A program made the position numbers and the translations under genes. The notes beneath the pieces were generated by a model. That model made no database searches, had not been told where the DNA came from, and saw only the letters and a program-made list of their open reading frames with translations. From positions 1-64,000 of the forward strand of contig LADT01000002.1 in NCBI GenBank assembly GCA_000961765.1: DNA of 64,000 nt, given 5' to 3'. The stretch comes from Clostridiaceae bacterium BRH_c20a. Lineage in GTDB: Bacteria > Bacillota > Peptococcia > Peptococcales > BICA1-8. Each line of letters opens with the position of its first letter. Position 1 is the first letter of the stretch. This document shows positions 54,315-63,962 of the stretch, in pieces.

Positions 54315-55086
54315 AGAAAAATAAATATCCAATTATCGTAATGGTTCCCAATATCCAAACATAGTAAGAAAATATTTTCAAGCTGCCATTTTTTAAGATT
54401 TTCAATATTATTTTAATGGCAAAAATACCCGAAACTGCGGCGGCAAATGCACCTGCTAAATATGCTATACCTCCGGTCGATTCTAAGCCGTTTTCCCAAA
54501 TACCTTTAAATTCTAAAAGATTTGCACCAAAAATTACCGGAATTGATAGCAGAAATGAATATTTAGCAGCCATCTCTCTGGATAATCCCCTCATTATTCC
54601 CGCGCTTACAGTTAAGCCCATTCTGGATATTCCTGGTGTTATAGCTAGCCCTTGGGCAATACCAATAATTAAGACATCAAGCCAAGTGGTATTTATTTCT
54701 GTTTTCCTGCCTCCTAAATGATCATCTGATAACCAAAGTATAATCCCGGTCAAAATAAGGCTTATTCCCACAATTAGTAATGACTCAAAGAATTTTTCGA
54801 AATAAGGTTTAAAAGCAAAGCCTATAAAAGCAGTGGGTACAGCACCTACAATTATTAATAATGTCATTCTTTGAAAAGGGTTTCTAATCAATTCCCATAT
54901 TTCTCGTCTATAAACAAAAAATACAGCAAATAGAGTTCCAAAATGTACAAAGACTTCAAATGTCAAGCCAGGCTCTGTTATTCCCAAAAATCTTTGCATT
55001 AAAACTAGATGACCGGAACTACTAACTGGAAGAAACTCAGTTAGACCCTGTACTACCCCTAAAAAAATTGCTTGGATTAGACTCAT
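54313..55086 (-). CDS. uppP: Undecaprenyl-diphosphatase
   Basis: 257 residues, about eight membrane segments. Catalytic region 1 FLPVSSSGHLVL (about 18-29) with Glu17 before it, and region 2 TPGISRMGLTVSAG (about 150-163). Removes a phosphate from undecaprenyl diphosphate to recycle the lipid carrier; its action confers bacitracin resistance. The usual PGxSRSG reads PGISRMG here (second Ser is Met). AGGAGG before ATG. The gene stands alone. Confidence 0.94.
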   Translation of the reverse strand: MSLIQAIFLGVVQGLTEFLPVSSSGHLVLMQRFLGITEPGLTFEVFVHFGTLFAVFFVYRREIWELIRNPFQRMTLLIIVGAVPTAFIGFAFKPYFEKFFESLLIVGISLILTGIILWLSDDHLGGRKTEINTTWLDVLIIGIAQGLAITPGISRMGLTVSAGIMRGLSREMAAKYSFLLSIPVIFGANLLEFKGIWENGLESTGGIAYLAGAFAAAVSGIFAIKIILKILKNGSLKIFSYYVWILGTITIIGYLFF

Positions 55087-55218
55087 TTGCTCCTCCTAAT
55101 ATTTCTATCTCTAATTATTAATAGTATTTAACTGACTAAATAATTATATCAATAAGCCATTAAATGCACAAACAAAATGAAGTTAATAATAAATATAATA
55201 TAAATTCTTTTCATAAAA

Positions 55219-55264
55219 AAACCTGCCAACTGAAATAAATAATAAATTCCTGTTAGCAGGTTTT
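55219..55264 (-). terminator. Intrinsic terminator after ylzJ
   Basis: AAACCTGC(T)AAC ... GTTGGCAGGTTTTTTT on the minus strand, with a long AT loop. Confidence 0.75.
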
Positions 55265-55282
55265 AAAAAATTTTTATTTATA

Positions 55283-55498
55283 CTACGGAGATATAATAGA
55301 ACCTGGTTGTAAATTATTATCCAAGTAATGAGCTGGATCTGTACTGTATAATCTTATGACTCTAAATTTATTCCATTCTAATGGTTCAACCTGCATATCT
55401 ATCCCTTGATAATTAATATCCTGAAAATTAAATTGGTGTTCTTTGGATTTATCTTCAAGTATCAGTTCCATTGGGTAAGTTGTATACATTACATCCAT
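55283..55498 (-). CDS. ylzJ: YlzJ-like protein
   Basis: 71 residues, matching the small YlzJ family found beside tepA in spore formers: [14 protein letters not shown] at the start, and STDPAHYLDNNLQPGSII at the end. Function unknown. ATG overlaps the last base of the tepA stop and uses AAGGTGGG upstream, so the pair is translationally coupled. Confidence 0.85.
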   Translation of the reverse strand: MDVMYTTYPMELILEDKSKEHQFNFQDINYQGIDMQVEPLEWNKFRVIRLYSTDPAHYLDNNLQPGSIISP

Positions 55499-56307
55499 TA
55501 ATGGATCCCACCTTGTGTTTTTTGCTCATCAATTAACTGTTTGAGTTTTTTTAAGGCTTGGGAGATGGTTCCCTCCTCATTAATTAAACCATTATTTACA
55601 GCTTCTTTTCCGACAAGTACTGTACCAATATCCTGGGATAGCTCTCCTACTTTAAACATAAGTTTTTTAAACTCTTGTTGACTAATATTAGAGTTTTCTG
55701 TAACAAATTGAACTACCCTGTCTTGCATTCTTTCCAAATAATCCATGGTAGCAGGTACCCCTATTACCAAACCTGTCAAACGAATTGGATGAATAGTCAT
55801 TGTAGCGGTAGGCGCGATAAAAGAATAATTTGCTGAAACCGCAATGGGTGTACCAATACTATGTCCGCCACCCATTACTATCGAAACTGTGGGTTTTGAT
55901 AAGCCTCTAATAGTTTCGGCTATAGCCAAACCTGCCTCAACATCTCCTCCTACAGTATTTAGTACTAACATCATTCCTTCAATATCAGGATTTTGTTCTA
56001 CAGCAATAATCTGGGGAATTATGTGTTCATATTTTGTAGTCTTATTTTGGGGCGGGAGTATCATATGCCCCTCTACTTGACCCACTATAGTCATGCAATG
56101 AATATTACTTTGAAAATTAATTGGCAAAGTTGCTTCACCTAGTTCTGTAATAGGTTCAATTTTCTTAGGATTTGCTCTCGCTTTGCGTCTTACCGGATTT
56201 ATCGGTTTTGGCTGAATATCAGGCGGTTTTATGGCTGGCGGAGAAAAGGGATTATTATTTTGCATGTTTTGCTTTTTCTCTCCAAAGTAATCGGAATTAT
56301 AATACAT
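55498..56307 (-). CDS. tepA: ClpP-fold protease TepA (YmfB)
   Basis: 269 residues with a proline-rich N-terminus ([16 protein letters not shown]). ClpP-like fold: [37 protein letters not shown] (serine nucleophile region) and [10 protein letters not shown] (His). No ATPase partner. In Bacillus TepA degrades small acid-soluble spore proteins at germination. Located between ylzJ and rnjA as in Bacillus. Confidence 0.92.
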   Translation of the reverse strand: MYYNSDYFGEKKQNMQNNNPFSPPAIKPPDIQPKPINPVRRKARANPKKIEPITELGEATLPINFQSNIHCMTIVGQVEGHMILPPQNKTTKYEHIIPQIIAVEQNPDIEGMMLVLNTVGGDVEAGLAIAETIRGLSKPTVSIVMGGGHSIGTPIAVSANYSFIAPTATMTIHPIRLTGLVIGVPATMDYLERMQDRVVQFVTENSNISQQEFKKLMFKVGELSQDIGTVLVGKEAVNNGLINEEGTISQALKKLKQLIDEQKTQGGIH

Positions 56308-56365
56308 TATTAAATCACTCCTTTAAGCTTTTAAAACTAGTATGTAATTAATACTTAAAAAAAAT

Positions 56366-56387
56366 GCGCAGAGTTTTCACCCTGCGC
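56366..56387 (-). terminator. Intrinsic terminator after rnjA
   Basis: GCGCAG/CTGCGC stem followed by ATTTTTTTT on the minus strand. Confidence 0.8.
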
Positions 56388-58054
56388 TAAACTTCCATGA
56401 TTATTGGTAATATCATGGGTCTTCTCCTAGTTCTTTCATATAAAAATTTACCTAACCCATCTCTAATGTTAGATTTAATAGCTGCCCACTCAGTAATATT
56501 TTTTTCTGCACATTTCTCCAAAGATTGTCTAACTCTTTCTTTGGCTTCTTCCATTAATTCTTCGGCTTCTCTAACATAAACAAAGCCTCTTGATACTATA
56601 TCTGGTCCAGCAATTACTTGTTTTAATTCTTTATTTATTGTAACGACAACAATTAAAATACCGTCTTGTGATAATTGTTTACGATCTCTTAATACAATAT
56701 TTCCTACATCACCAATACCCAAACCATCAACCAAGACTCTGCCGGAAGTTACCCGACCAGAAATTGCACCTTTTTCTTCGGAGAATTCTAAGACATGACC
56801 ATTTTCTGCTACAAAAATGTTGCTCGCAGGTATTCCAACTTCCCGGGCTAATTGGGCGTGCTTGATTAACATGCGATATTCACCATGAACTGGAACAAAA
56901 AACTTTGGTTTCACTAGGTTGAGCATAAGTTTTAATTCTTCTTTACTGGCATGTCCAGAAACATGAATACCAGAGACTGATTCATAGATAACCTCTGCTC
57001 CTAATTTAAACAACTGATCAATTGTCCGGGATACCAGTTTTTCATTCCCCGGTATAGGCGTAGCTGAGATTATTACAGTATCACCAGGCTCAATTTCTAC
57101 TCTGCGGTGATCAGACATAGCCATACGAGTTAGAGCAGACATGGGTTCTCCTTGACTGCCGGTAGTAATAATCGCAACTTTATTTCTGGCGTAATTGCCA
57201 ATTTCGTCCAGTTCTATTATCATATTATCTGGAATATTTAAATATCCAAGTTCAGAAGCAATGTTTACAACGTTCACCATACTTCTCCCAGCTATAGCAA
57301 CCTTTCTGCCATATTTAAAAGAGGAATCAACGGCCTGTTGGATTCGATGAACATTAGAAGCAAAGGAGGCTATAATAATCCTTTCTTTAGCTAAGCGAAA
57401 GTTATCATCAAAATTCTGACCCACCACTTTTTCAGACATAGTAAAGCCAGGCCTCTCAACATTTGTGCTATCGGATAACAAAACTAGCACACCCTCTGCT
57501 CCTAGTTGGGCTATTCTATTAAAATCAGCTACTTTACCATCAACCGGTGTTTGATCTAGTTTAAAATCACCTGTATGCAGTATAGTTCCAACAGGTGTAT
57601 GAATTCCTAATCCCACAGCATCAGGTATACTGTGGCTAACCTTAAAAAATTCAATTTCAAAGGACCCTAAGCTTATAATATCTCTAGGTTTTACAACATT
57701 TAATTTAACCCGCGAAGAAAAATTTGCTTCTTTTAGTTTTCCTCCTAATATACCAAGAGTCAATTTGGTGCCAAAAATAGGAACATCATCAATATCCCTT
57801 AAAACATAAGGCAGAGCACCAATGTGATCTTCATGCCCATGGGTTAGGACGATTCCTTTAATCATATTCCTATTTTCAATTAAGTAGGTTATATCAGGTA
57901 TTACTACATCTATACCTAATAATTCATCTTCCGGAAACATAAGTCCCGAATCAATTACAACAATCTCATCCTTATATCTGGCAATCATCATATTTTTCCC
58001 AATTTCCCCAAGACCGCCTAGGGGAATTAGGGTAATTTTATCATCTTTTATCAT
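56387..58054 (-). CDS. rnj: Ribonuclease J
   Basis: 555 residues. Metallo-beta-lactamase motif VLTHGHEDHIGALP (about 71-84), SHSIPDAVGL, HTGDFK, beta-CASP motifs (FASNVHRIQQ, HVSGHASKEE) and GEYRM. 5'-3' exo- and endonuclease central to mRNA turnover. Whether it is RnjA or RnjB cannot be told from one copy. ATG behind AAAGGAGG. Confidence 0.94.
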   Translation of the reverse strand: MIKDDKITLIPLGGLGEIGKNMMIARYKDEIVVIDSGLMFPEDELLGIDVVIPDITYLIENRNMIKGIVLTHGHEDHIGALPYVLRDIDDVPIFGTKLTLGILGGKLKEANFSSRVKLNVVKPRDIISLGSFEIEFFKVSHSIPDAVGLGIHTPVGTILHTGDFKLDQTPVDGKVADFNRIAQLGAEGVLVLLSDSTNVERPGFTMSEKVVGQNFDDNFRLAKERIIIASFASNVHRIQQAVDSSFKYGRKVAIAGRSMVNVVNIASELGYLNIPDNMIIELDEIGNYARNKVAIITTGSQGEPMSALTRMAMSDHRRVEIEPGDTVIISATPIPGNEKLVSRTIDQLFKLGAEVIYESVSGIHVSGHASKEELKLMLNLVKPKFFVPVHGEYRMLIKHAQLAREVGIPASNIFVAENGHVLEFSEEKGAISGRVTSGRVLVDGLGIGDVGNIVLRDRKQLSQDGILIVVVTINKELKQVIAGPDIVSRGFVYVREAEELMEEAKERVRQSLEKCAEKNITEWAAIKSNIRDGLGKFLYERTRRRPMILPIIMEV

Positions 58055-58183
58055 TTTTCCTCCTTTCTGATTTTTTTACCGGACCGGAAAACATCTTTTA
58101 TAATTATAAAGTATTTATTTTATTAGGACAAGGAAAAGTATCATGCAAACATCTGCCTAATTATTATTACCTTATAACTAATT

Positions 58184-58211
58184 AAAAAACGCACCTGTTG
58201 GTGCGTTTTTT
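58184..58211. terminator. Bidirectional terminator after dapA
   Basis: AAAAAACGCACC-TGTT-GGTGCGTTTTTT, about 55 nt beyond dapA. The gap 58055-58267 holds only this and the rnj ribosome binding region. Confidence 0.85.
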
Positions 58212-58267
58212 AATTAGTTATAATCACATATATTGTAATACTAAAATTTCCATTATTATTCATAATT

Positions 58268-59146
58268 TTACAGTTTCCCAGCTTCACCTAATATTTTTAA
58301 AATTTCATCCTTTTGCTCTTTTGTTGCACTAATCATAGGTAAACGCATTTCTCCAACTTCAATCCCAATTAAATTAACGGCAGTTTTTACCGGAATTGGA
58401 TTAGTTGTGATAAACATTGTTTTAAATAAGGGGAATAAGGACTGATGAAGTTTTTGTGCTTCTTTTATATTACCAACTAAGTAATTATTAATCATTTCTT
58501 TAATTTCTTTGCCAACTATATGTCCAGCAACACTAACTACTCCATAGCCACCTAAAGCCAACATAGGTAAAGTTAAGGAATCATCACCACTATAAATAAA
58601 AAAGTCTTCAGAAACTAAGGCTTTTATTGCACTTACCTGATCCATATCACCGGCCGCTTCTTTAATTGCAATAATATTTGGCACTTTTGAAAGCTTAGAA
58701 ATAGTATCAGGAAGCATATTAGTAGAGGTTCGCCCGGGAACATTATAAAGCAAAATTGGGAGCTTGGTTGTCTGAGCAATAGCTGAGAAATGTTGATATA
58801 GGGCATCTTGCGGTGGTTTATTATAGTATGGTACTACCAGCATGACCCCATCTACACCTGATTCTGCTGCAGCCTGTGTTAATTCAATACTATCCTTGGT
58901 AGAATTTGAACCTGTACCCGCAATAACCTGGCCTTTCTTTCCTACTACCTCCTTTACTGCCTTAAACAAATTAAGCTTTTCAGAATTAGATAAAGCAGGT
59001 GACTCACCGGTAGTACCAGCAACTACTATCCCATCATTTCCGTTAGCTATTAAATATTGTGCAAGTTCTTGCGCCTTTTTATAATCCACCTCCAAATCTT
59101 TATCAAAGGGCGTTACCATAGCAGTTAATAATCTACCAAAAACCAA
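58268..59146 (-). CDS. dapA: 4-hydroxy-tetrahydrodipicolinate synthase
   Basis: 292 residues. Schiff-base lysine in [10 protein letters not shown] (about 161), Tyr in YNVPGRTS, substrate loop [10 protein letters not shown]. Condenses pyruvate with aspartate semialdehyde. TTG 59146, 8 nt after AGGAGG. Final gene of the dapG-asd-dapA lysine/DPA group. Confidence 0.96.
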   Translation of the reverse strand: MVFGRLLTAMVTPFDKDLEVDYKKAQELAQYLIANGNDGIVVAGTTGESPALSNSEKLNLFKAVKEVVGKKGQVIAGTGSNSTKDSIELTQAAAESGVDGVMLVVPYYNKPPQDALYQHFSAIAQTTKLPILLYNVPGRTSTNMLPDTISKLSKVPNIIAIKEAAGDMDQVSAIKALVSEDFFIYSGDDSLTLPMLALGGYGVVSVAGHIVGKEIKEMINNYLVGNIKEAQKLHQSLFPLFKTMFITTNPIPVKTAVNLIGIEVGEMRLPMISATKEQKDEILKILGEAGKL

Positions 59147-59158
59147 AATCCTTACCTC

Positions 59159-60379
59159 CTAACTCAAATTAAATTTTTTATGCAGAGCTATAACAGCTTT
59201 CTCCATGTCTTCTTTTCTTACTAAACACCAAATAGTAGTATGGGAATCAGCAGTCTGCAGGATTTGAATGTTCTCCTCTGTTAATGCTTCAACTATTTTT
59301 GACATTACACCAGGCACACCAGCCATATTTGCACCTACAGCTGAGACCTTAGCACAGCCTGGTAATACCTCGGCCGTAAGACCGATATTTTCAATAATTT
59401 TTTCTGCCTTTAGCGCATCATCATCTTTTACTGTAAATATGACTTGATGAGGATGAACATTAATAAAATCAATACTAATATTAGATAAAGCCATAGCACG
59501 AAAAATTTTCAATTCCAAACCTTTGGTATTTTCCGATTTATTTGTAAATATTTTTAGTTGAGTAATATTAGGTACATGAGTTATTCCCGTTAATAAACGA
59601 TCTGAGCTAATCTCAACAGTATTATAAGTATCACCGTAATTAGTAACAAGTGTTCCTAAAGAATCCTCAAAAGTGGATCTAACTCTTAGCGGTATATTTT
59701 TCTGCATTGCAATCTCTACTGCCCTCGGATGTAGTACTTTTGCACCCTGATGGGCTAATTGGCAAATCTCATTATATGTTATTACTTCTAAAGTTCTGGC
59801 ATTCTTAACAATTCTAGGGTCAGCTGTTTTAATTCCATCAACATCTGTAAAAATGTCTACAAATTCTGCATTAAGGGCTACACCTAAGGCTGAAGCAGTT
59901 GTGTCACTCCCCCCCCTACCTAGTGTCGTTAAATCTCCCTCGTCAGTAACCCCTTGAAAGCCTGCTACGATTACAATCTTATTTTCTTTTAGGTTTTTTA
60001 ATATTTTTTCAGGATTGACCCTTAAAATCCGGGCCTCTGTAAATGCTCTATCAGTAATTATTCCAGCTTGTGCACCGGTTAATACAGTAGCATCATAACC
60101 CAATCCTGTAAAAACCTGGCATAAAACTACAGCAGAAATAATCTCACCACAGTTTAATAACAGATCTAACTCTCTAGGTATCACATCTCTATTGACCTCT
60201 TTTGCCATATTAATAAGGGTGTCTGTTGCATAGGGATCACCAATTCTCCCAATAGCAGAGACAACAACAACATTTGCATAACCTTCTCTTTTCGCTACTA
60301 TAACTTTATTTGCAGCCTGAACTCTTCTTTCTTTAGTTGTAAGAGAAGAACCACCAAACTTCTGCACAATTATTTTCAC
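59159..60379 (-). CDS. dapG: Aspartokinase I (diaminopimelate-sensitive type)
   Basis: 406 residues. KFGGSSLTTKERR, GRGGSDTTASALG, then C-terminal ACT domains. Phosphorylates aspartate at the head of lysine, threonine and DAP synthesis. Placement between dapA and asd next to dpaAB marks it as the DapG form. GTG 60379 follows GAGGTGG. Confidence 0.94.
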   Translation of the reverse strand: MKIIVQKFGGSSLTTKERRVQAANKVIVAKREGYANVVVVSAIGRIGDPYATDTLINMAKEVNRDVIPRELDLLLNCGEIISAVVLCQVFTGLGYDATVLTGAQAGIITDRAFTEARILRVNPEKILKNLKENKIVIVAGFQGVTDEGDLTTLGRGGSDTTASALGVALNAEFVDIFTDVDGIKTADPRIVKNARTLEVITYNEICQLAHQGAKVLHPRAVEIAMQKNIPLRVRSTFEDSLGTLVTNYGDTYNTVEISSDRLLTGITHVPNITQLKIFTNKSENTKGLELKIFRAMALSNISIDFINVHPHQVIFTVKDDDALKAEKIIENIGLTAEVLPGCAKVSAVGANMAGVPGVMSKIVEALTEENIQILQTADSHTTIWCLVRKEDMEKAVIALHKKFNLS

Positions 60380-60392
60380 AGGTCCACCTCAA

Positions 60393-61403
60393 TCAAATCA
60401 AATTATTTTTTAGTAATTCTTCTGCAATTTGTACAGTATTTGTAGCTGCACCTTTTCTTATCTGATCTGATACTACCCACAAGTTTAAACCATTTTTTGA
60501 ATATAAATCTTTACGAATTCTGCCGATATAAACCTCATCGGTATCAGAAGTAAAAAGCGGCATTGGATAAAGGTTTTTTAAAGGATCATCTTGAACTATC
60601 ACACCTTTGCTCTTTGTTAATAGTTCCCTAGCAGTTTCAGGAGTAATTGGTTCTTCTGTTTCTATATAAATAGACTCAGAGTGGCTTCTGTATACAGGAA
60701 CCCTAACAGTAGTAGCAGTTATGCCAATATCATAATCATTTAGAATTTTTTGGGTTTCAAAAACCATTTTCATTTCTTCTTTGGTATAATTTTCTTCCAC
60801 CCAAACATCAATATGAGGAATTAAATTGGTTGCAATTTGGTATGGAAATGTCTTAGGAGCGGTTTTTTCTCCTCGTAAGATTTGATTATTTTGCAATTCT
60901 AATTCTTCTAAACCTTCTTTTCCAGCACCGGAAACGGCCTGATAGGTAGAAACAATAATCCGTTTAATTTTGCTGAATTTATAAAGAGGATACAGTGCAA
61001 CTGCCATGATAATAGTAGAACAATTAGGATTTGCGATCAGACCGTTATGTTCTTTTAAAGCATGGCTGTTAACTTCTGGAACAACTAAAGGTACATCCTC
61101 GTCTAACCTAAAAGTGCTGCTATTATCGATAACTACTACACCTTTTTTTTGAGCAAGACGTCCAAAAGCTTTACTAGCAGGACCTCCAGCAAAAAGTGCC
61201 AAATCAATCCCGGCAAAAGAATGCTCGGTAGTTTCTTCAACTGTATATTTACTGCCACAAAAACTAATCTCACTACCCGCGGATCTTTCACTAGCTAATA
61301 ATTTTATATTTTTGTAAGGAAATTTCCTTTCCTCCATGATTTTTATTAGTTCTTGCCCAACAGCACCGGTAGCACCAACTATTGCAACATTATACTTTTT
61401 CAT
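60393..61403 (-). CDS. asd: Aspartate-semialdehyde dehydrogenase
   Basis: 336 residues. NADP loop VGATGAVGQE, nucleophile NPNCSTIIMA (Cys about 129), SGAGKEGLEELE. Reduces aspartyl phosphate to the semialdehyde. TAGGAGG before ATG. An AGGTAATATTACCT palindrome lies just before it after dpaB. Confidence 0.96.
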   Translation of the reverse strand: MKKYNVAIVGATGAVGQELIKIMEERKFPYKNIKLLASERSAGSEISFCGSKYTVEETTEHSFAGIDLALFAGGPASKAFGRLAQKKGVVVIDNSSTFRLDEDVPLVVPEVNSHALKEHNGLIANPNCSTIIMAVALYPLYKFSKIKRIIVSTYQAVSGAGKEGLEELELQNNQILRGEKTAPKTFPYQIATNLIPHIDVWVEENYTKEEMKMVFETQKILNDYDIGITATTVRVPVYRSHSESIYIETEEPITPETARELLTKSKGVIVQDDPLKNLYPMPLFTSDTDEVYIGRIRKDLYSKNGLNLWVVSDQIRKGAATNTVQIAEELLKNNLI

Positions 61404-61450
61404 AAAAATCCTCCTAAAATGGAATTAATAACCACAAGAAGGAGGTAATA

Positions 61451-62032
61451 TTACCTATCTAAAATAGGCTGTATTTGTCTGCCTTCGAGTGATGCCGCTA
61501 TTGTATCCAGTAGTAGATTCATATTTGCTACTAATGAATTAGGTTTTTTGATTGGATCATCCTGACTAAAGGGAACAAAATAAATATTTTTTATATTTAA
61601 AAGTAATCCAAGATTTTTGGCGTTATTACTTAAACCGTCATTTGTTGAGATTGCAATAACTAAAGGCTTCATGTTACGCAGATGAGCTTTAGAAGCCATT
61701 AAAACAGGTCCATCAGTAATACCATTGGCTAATTTACCTAAGGTATTTCCAGTACACGGTGCGATGGCAATACAATCTAAATAGTTCTGAGGACCAATTG
61801 GTTCAGCTTCGGTAATTGATGAAATAATCTCATTTTCTGAGATGTTCTTAAATTTTTCAAACCAGTCTTGGGCTGTGCCATACCTTGTATCAGTATTTTT
61901 TGCGGAATCTGAAAGAATTATGAATACTTCTGCTCCCTCCTTTTTTAGTCTTTCTATTTGTGGAATGACTTTTTCAAAGGTACAATGGGAACCGGTTATA
62001 GCTAAACCAATTTTCCTGCCATCTAATTTCAT
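61451..62032 (-). CDS. dpaB: Dipicolinate synthase subunit B
   Basis: 193 residues. Flavoprotein-like fold: IGLAITGSHCTFEKVIPQI, APCTGNTLGKLANGITDGPV, KPLVIAISTNDGL. With DpaA it oxidises dihydrodipicolinate to DPA in the mother cell. ATG overlaps the dpaA TGA (ATGA). Also called spoVFB. Confidence 0.95.
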   Translation of the reverse strand: MKLDGRKIGLAITGSHCTFEKVIPQIERLKKEGAEVFIILSDSAKNTDTRYGTAQDWFEKFKNISENEIISSITEAEPIGPQNYLDCIAIAPCTGNTLGKLANGITDGPVLMASKAHLRNMKPLVIAISTNDGLSNNAKNLGLLLNIKNIYFVPFSQDDPIKKPNSLVANMNLLLDTIAASLEGRQIQPILDR

Positions 62033-62952
62033 TCCTTTTTACCTCCTACCTTGTTTGTTTCAGGTAAGGAGATTTGCTCTAGTATAAGCTTGGGCAGAGC
62101 TTCAGCTAAAATTAGACCGGCAGTTTTAGGGGCAACTAATCCCGGTAAACTAGGAGCTAATATGGCTTCAATACCTAATTTTTCTGCAGCTTGAAAATCG
62201 GTACCACCCGGTGCTGATGCTATATCAATTATTAGTGCTTCTCTATTGGTTACCTCTAAGCGATTTTCAGTAAGTATTTGAATAGGGATAGTATTAATAA
62301 TCAAATCTGCCTGGGGTAATAATCCTGTTAATTGGTCTAGATTATAGGCATTTAAACCCATTTCTTTGATACGGGCCAAATCAGCAGTTTTACGAGCAAA
62401 AACAGTAGTTTTTGCCCCTAAAGCACCAAGCATTCTAGCTATAGTTCTACCACACCGCCCAAAACCAATTACAAAACTATTGCTTCCATGAATTGTAATC
62501 GATAGCTTTTCCATGGCCATTTGCAGACATCCTTCAGCAGTCGGAATGGAGTTTGGGATAGCAATCTCATCTAATTCAGCAATTTCAATTAGTTTCTTTT
62601 GATAAAAACGAGCCCATTCTTTAAGAAAAGGTTTAGCAACACCAACAAATATGGGTATCTCATTTGGTATGCTCTGGAAAATCTGTTGAGTTAATTGAAT
62701 TTTCTGTTTTGAAAGGGCTGTGATAATATTGCCCTCAAAATCTGTTCCCGGCATTGGTAAAATAATAGCATTTGCAACTCTAATTACTTCTAAAAAGTCC
62801 TGGCAAAAATCACACCCGGTCAGTTCCTTCCTTTCCGGTAAGCCCATAACTTTTACTTCTGCCCCTAAATGCAACAACTTATTTACCAATACTATTTGCC
62901 GCTCGTCTCCCCCAATTACAGCAACTGTAATCCCAGTTAACTTTTCAGTCAT
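62029..62952 (-). CDS. dpaA: Dipicolinate synthase subunit A
   Basis: 307 residues. N-terminal IAVIGGDERQIVLVNKL; NAD-binding loop VIGFGRCGRTIARMLGALGA (about 150-175). Catalytic dehydrogenase subunit for DPA. AGGGAGG before ATG, with a mother-cell-type promoter further up. Also called spoVFA. Confidence 0.95.
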   Translation of the reverse strand: MTEKLTGITVAVIGGDERQIVLVNKLLHLGAEVKVMGLPERKELTGCDFCQDFLEVIRVANAIILPMPGTDFEGNIITALSKQKIQLTQQIFQSIPNEIPIFVGVAKPFLKEWARFYQKKLIEIAELDEIAIPNSIPTAEGCLQMAMEKLSITIHGSNSFVIGFGRCGRTIARMLGALGAKTTVFARKTADLARIKEMGLNAYNLDQLTGLLPQADLIINTIPIQILTENRLEVTNREALIIDIASAPGGTDFQAAEKLGIEAILAPSLPGLVAPKTAGLILAEALPKLILEQISLPETNKVGGKKE

Positions 62953-62982
62953 TTGTAAACCTCCCTACCTTTTAGCTATAGT

Positions 62983-63010
62983 CAGTATATGAAATAGGGA
63001 GATATTACGT
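62983..63010 (-). promoter_or_regulatory. Sigma-K/E-like promoter of dpaAB
   Basis: On the minus strand an AC pair (63010-63009) and CATATACTG (62991-62983), with 17 nt between. The sigma-K consensus is AC-N16/17-CATAnnnTA; the last base deviates. It lies about 35 nt before dpaA. Confidence 0.45.
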
Positions 63011-63050
63011 GCATATTTGAAGTTTTTTAAAAAAAAATATAGCTTTTTAA

Positions 63051-63857
63051 TTAAGCATCGGGCAAAATGTTTTCTAGTCCATATACCAATCCCTTCCAGG
63101 TTATTACTTTTTTACACGCCAGAATTATACCAGGCATAAATGACTCCCTAGATAATGAGTCATGTTTTATTGTCAACGTTTGCCCGACTCCACCAAATAT
63201 AATCTCTTGGTGGGCAATAAGCCCCGGCAGACGCATGCTGTGCACTTTTATTCCTTGATAATCTCCACCCCTAACTCGGGAAATTTTTTCGTATTCTTTT
63301 GGGTTACCTTGAACTAAAGGCATTCTAATTTTTGATATTTCTTCTAAGGTTTTAATTGCAGTACCAGAAGGGGCATCCAATTTCTGATCATGGTGTTTTT
63401 CAATTATTTCAATGTGGGGTAAATATTTGGCTGCTTCTTTAGCAAACTTTATCATCAGTACCGCCCCGATAGCAAAGTTAGGGGCTATAAAAACGCCGGC
63501 GTTATTATCCTCAGCCATTTTTTGAATATCTTCTATTTCCTCTGAAGTTAACCCAGTAGTTCCAATAACAAGATTAATACCTTGACTTAGAGCTTTAGGC
63601 ACATTATTTAATAAAGCTTGAGCATTTGTAAAATCTACCAGTACATCTAGTTTAATACTTTGTACTAAATTATTAAAATTAGTTTCAATACATACCCCTA
63701 CTTTTGGTCTTCCAACTAATAAACCGATATCATAGCCCTGATTAATTACATCAATAGCTGCGGCAAGTTCTAAGTCGGAGTCATCTAATATAGTTCTGCA
63801 TATTTCCTGTCCCATCTTACCACAAGCACCCATTACTCCAATTTTAATCTTATCCAT
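63051..63857 (-). CDS. dapB: 4-hydroxy-tetrahydrodipicolinate reductase
   Basis: 268 residues. Nucleotide loop IGVMGACGKMGQEI, IGTTGLT, APNFAIGAVLM, catalytic EKHHDQKLDAPSGTA. Makes tetrahydrodipicolinate; its product or substrate branches to DAP and DPA. Separated from dpaA by about 100 nt with the promoter above. Confidence 0.96.
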   Translation of the reverse strand: MDKIKIGVMGACGKMGQEICRTILDDSDLELAAAIDVINQGYDIGLLVGRPKVGVCIETNFNNLVQSIKLDVLVDFTNAQALLNNVPKALSQGINLVIGTTGLTSEEIEDIQKMAEDNNAGVFIAPNFAIGAVLMIKFAKEAAKYLPHIEIIEKHHDQKLDAPSGTAIKTLEEISKIRMPLVQGNPKEYEKISRVRGGDYQGIKVHSMRLPGLIAHQEIIFGGVGQTLTIKHDSLSRESFMPGIILACKKVITWKGLVYGLENILPDA

Positions 63858-63932
63858 AATGCCCCTCTCTCTTGTTTTTAAATAAACAAACTCTTCGTGT
63901 GGAAGAATATGGAATATGAATTACTATAATAA

Positions 63933-63962
63933 AAACCAAAGGGAAAAATATCCCTTTGGTTT
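63933..63962 (-). terminator. Intrinsic terminator of the next upstream gene
   Basis: AAACCAAAGGG-ATATTTTT-CCCTTTGGTTT then TTATT on the minus strand; ends a gene lying mostly beyond 64000. The 63858-63932 stretch holds dapB's leader and site (GAGAGGGG). Confidence 0.8.

Noticed and set aside
63858-63932. Lysine riboswitch or T-box upstream of dapB
   Set aside because: The leader is under 80 nt and shows none of the conserved lysine-aptamer or T-box blocks; none was seen before dapA, dapG or asd either.
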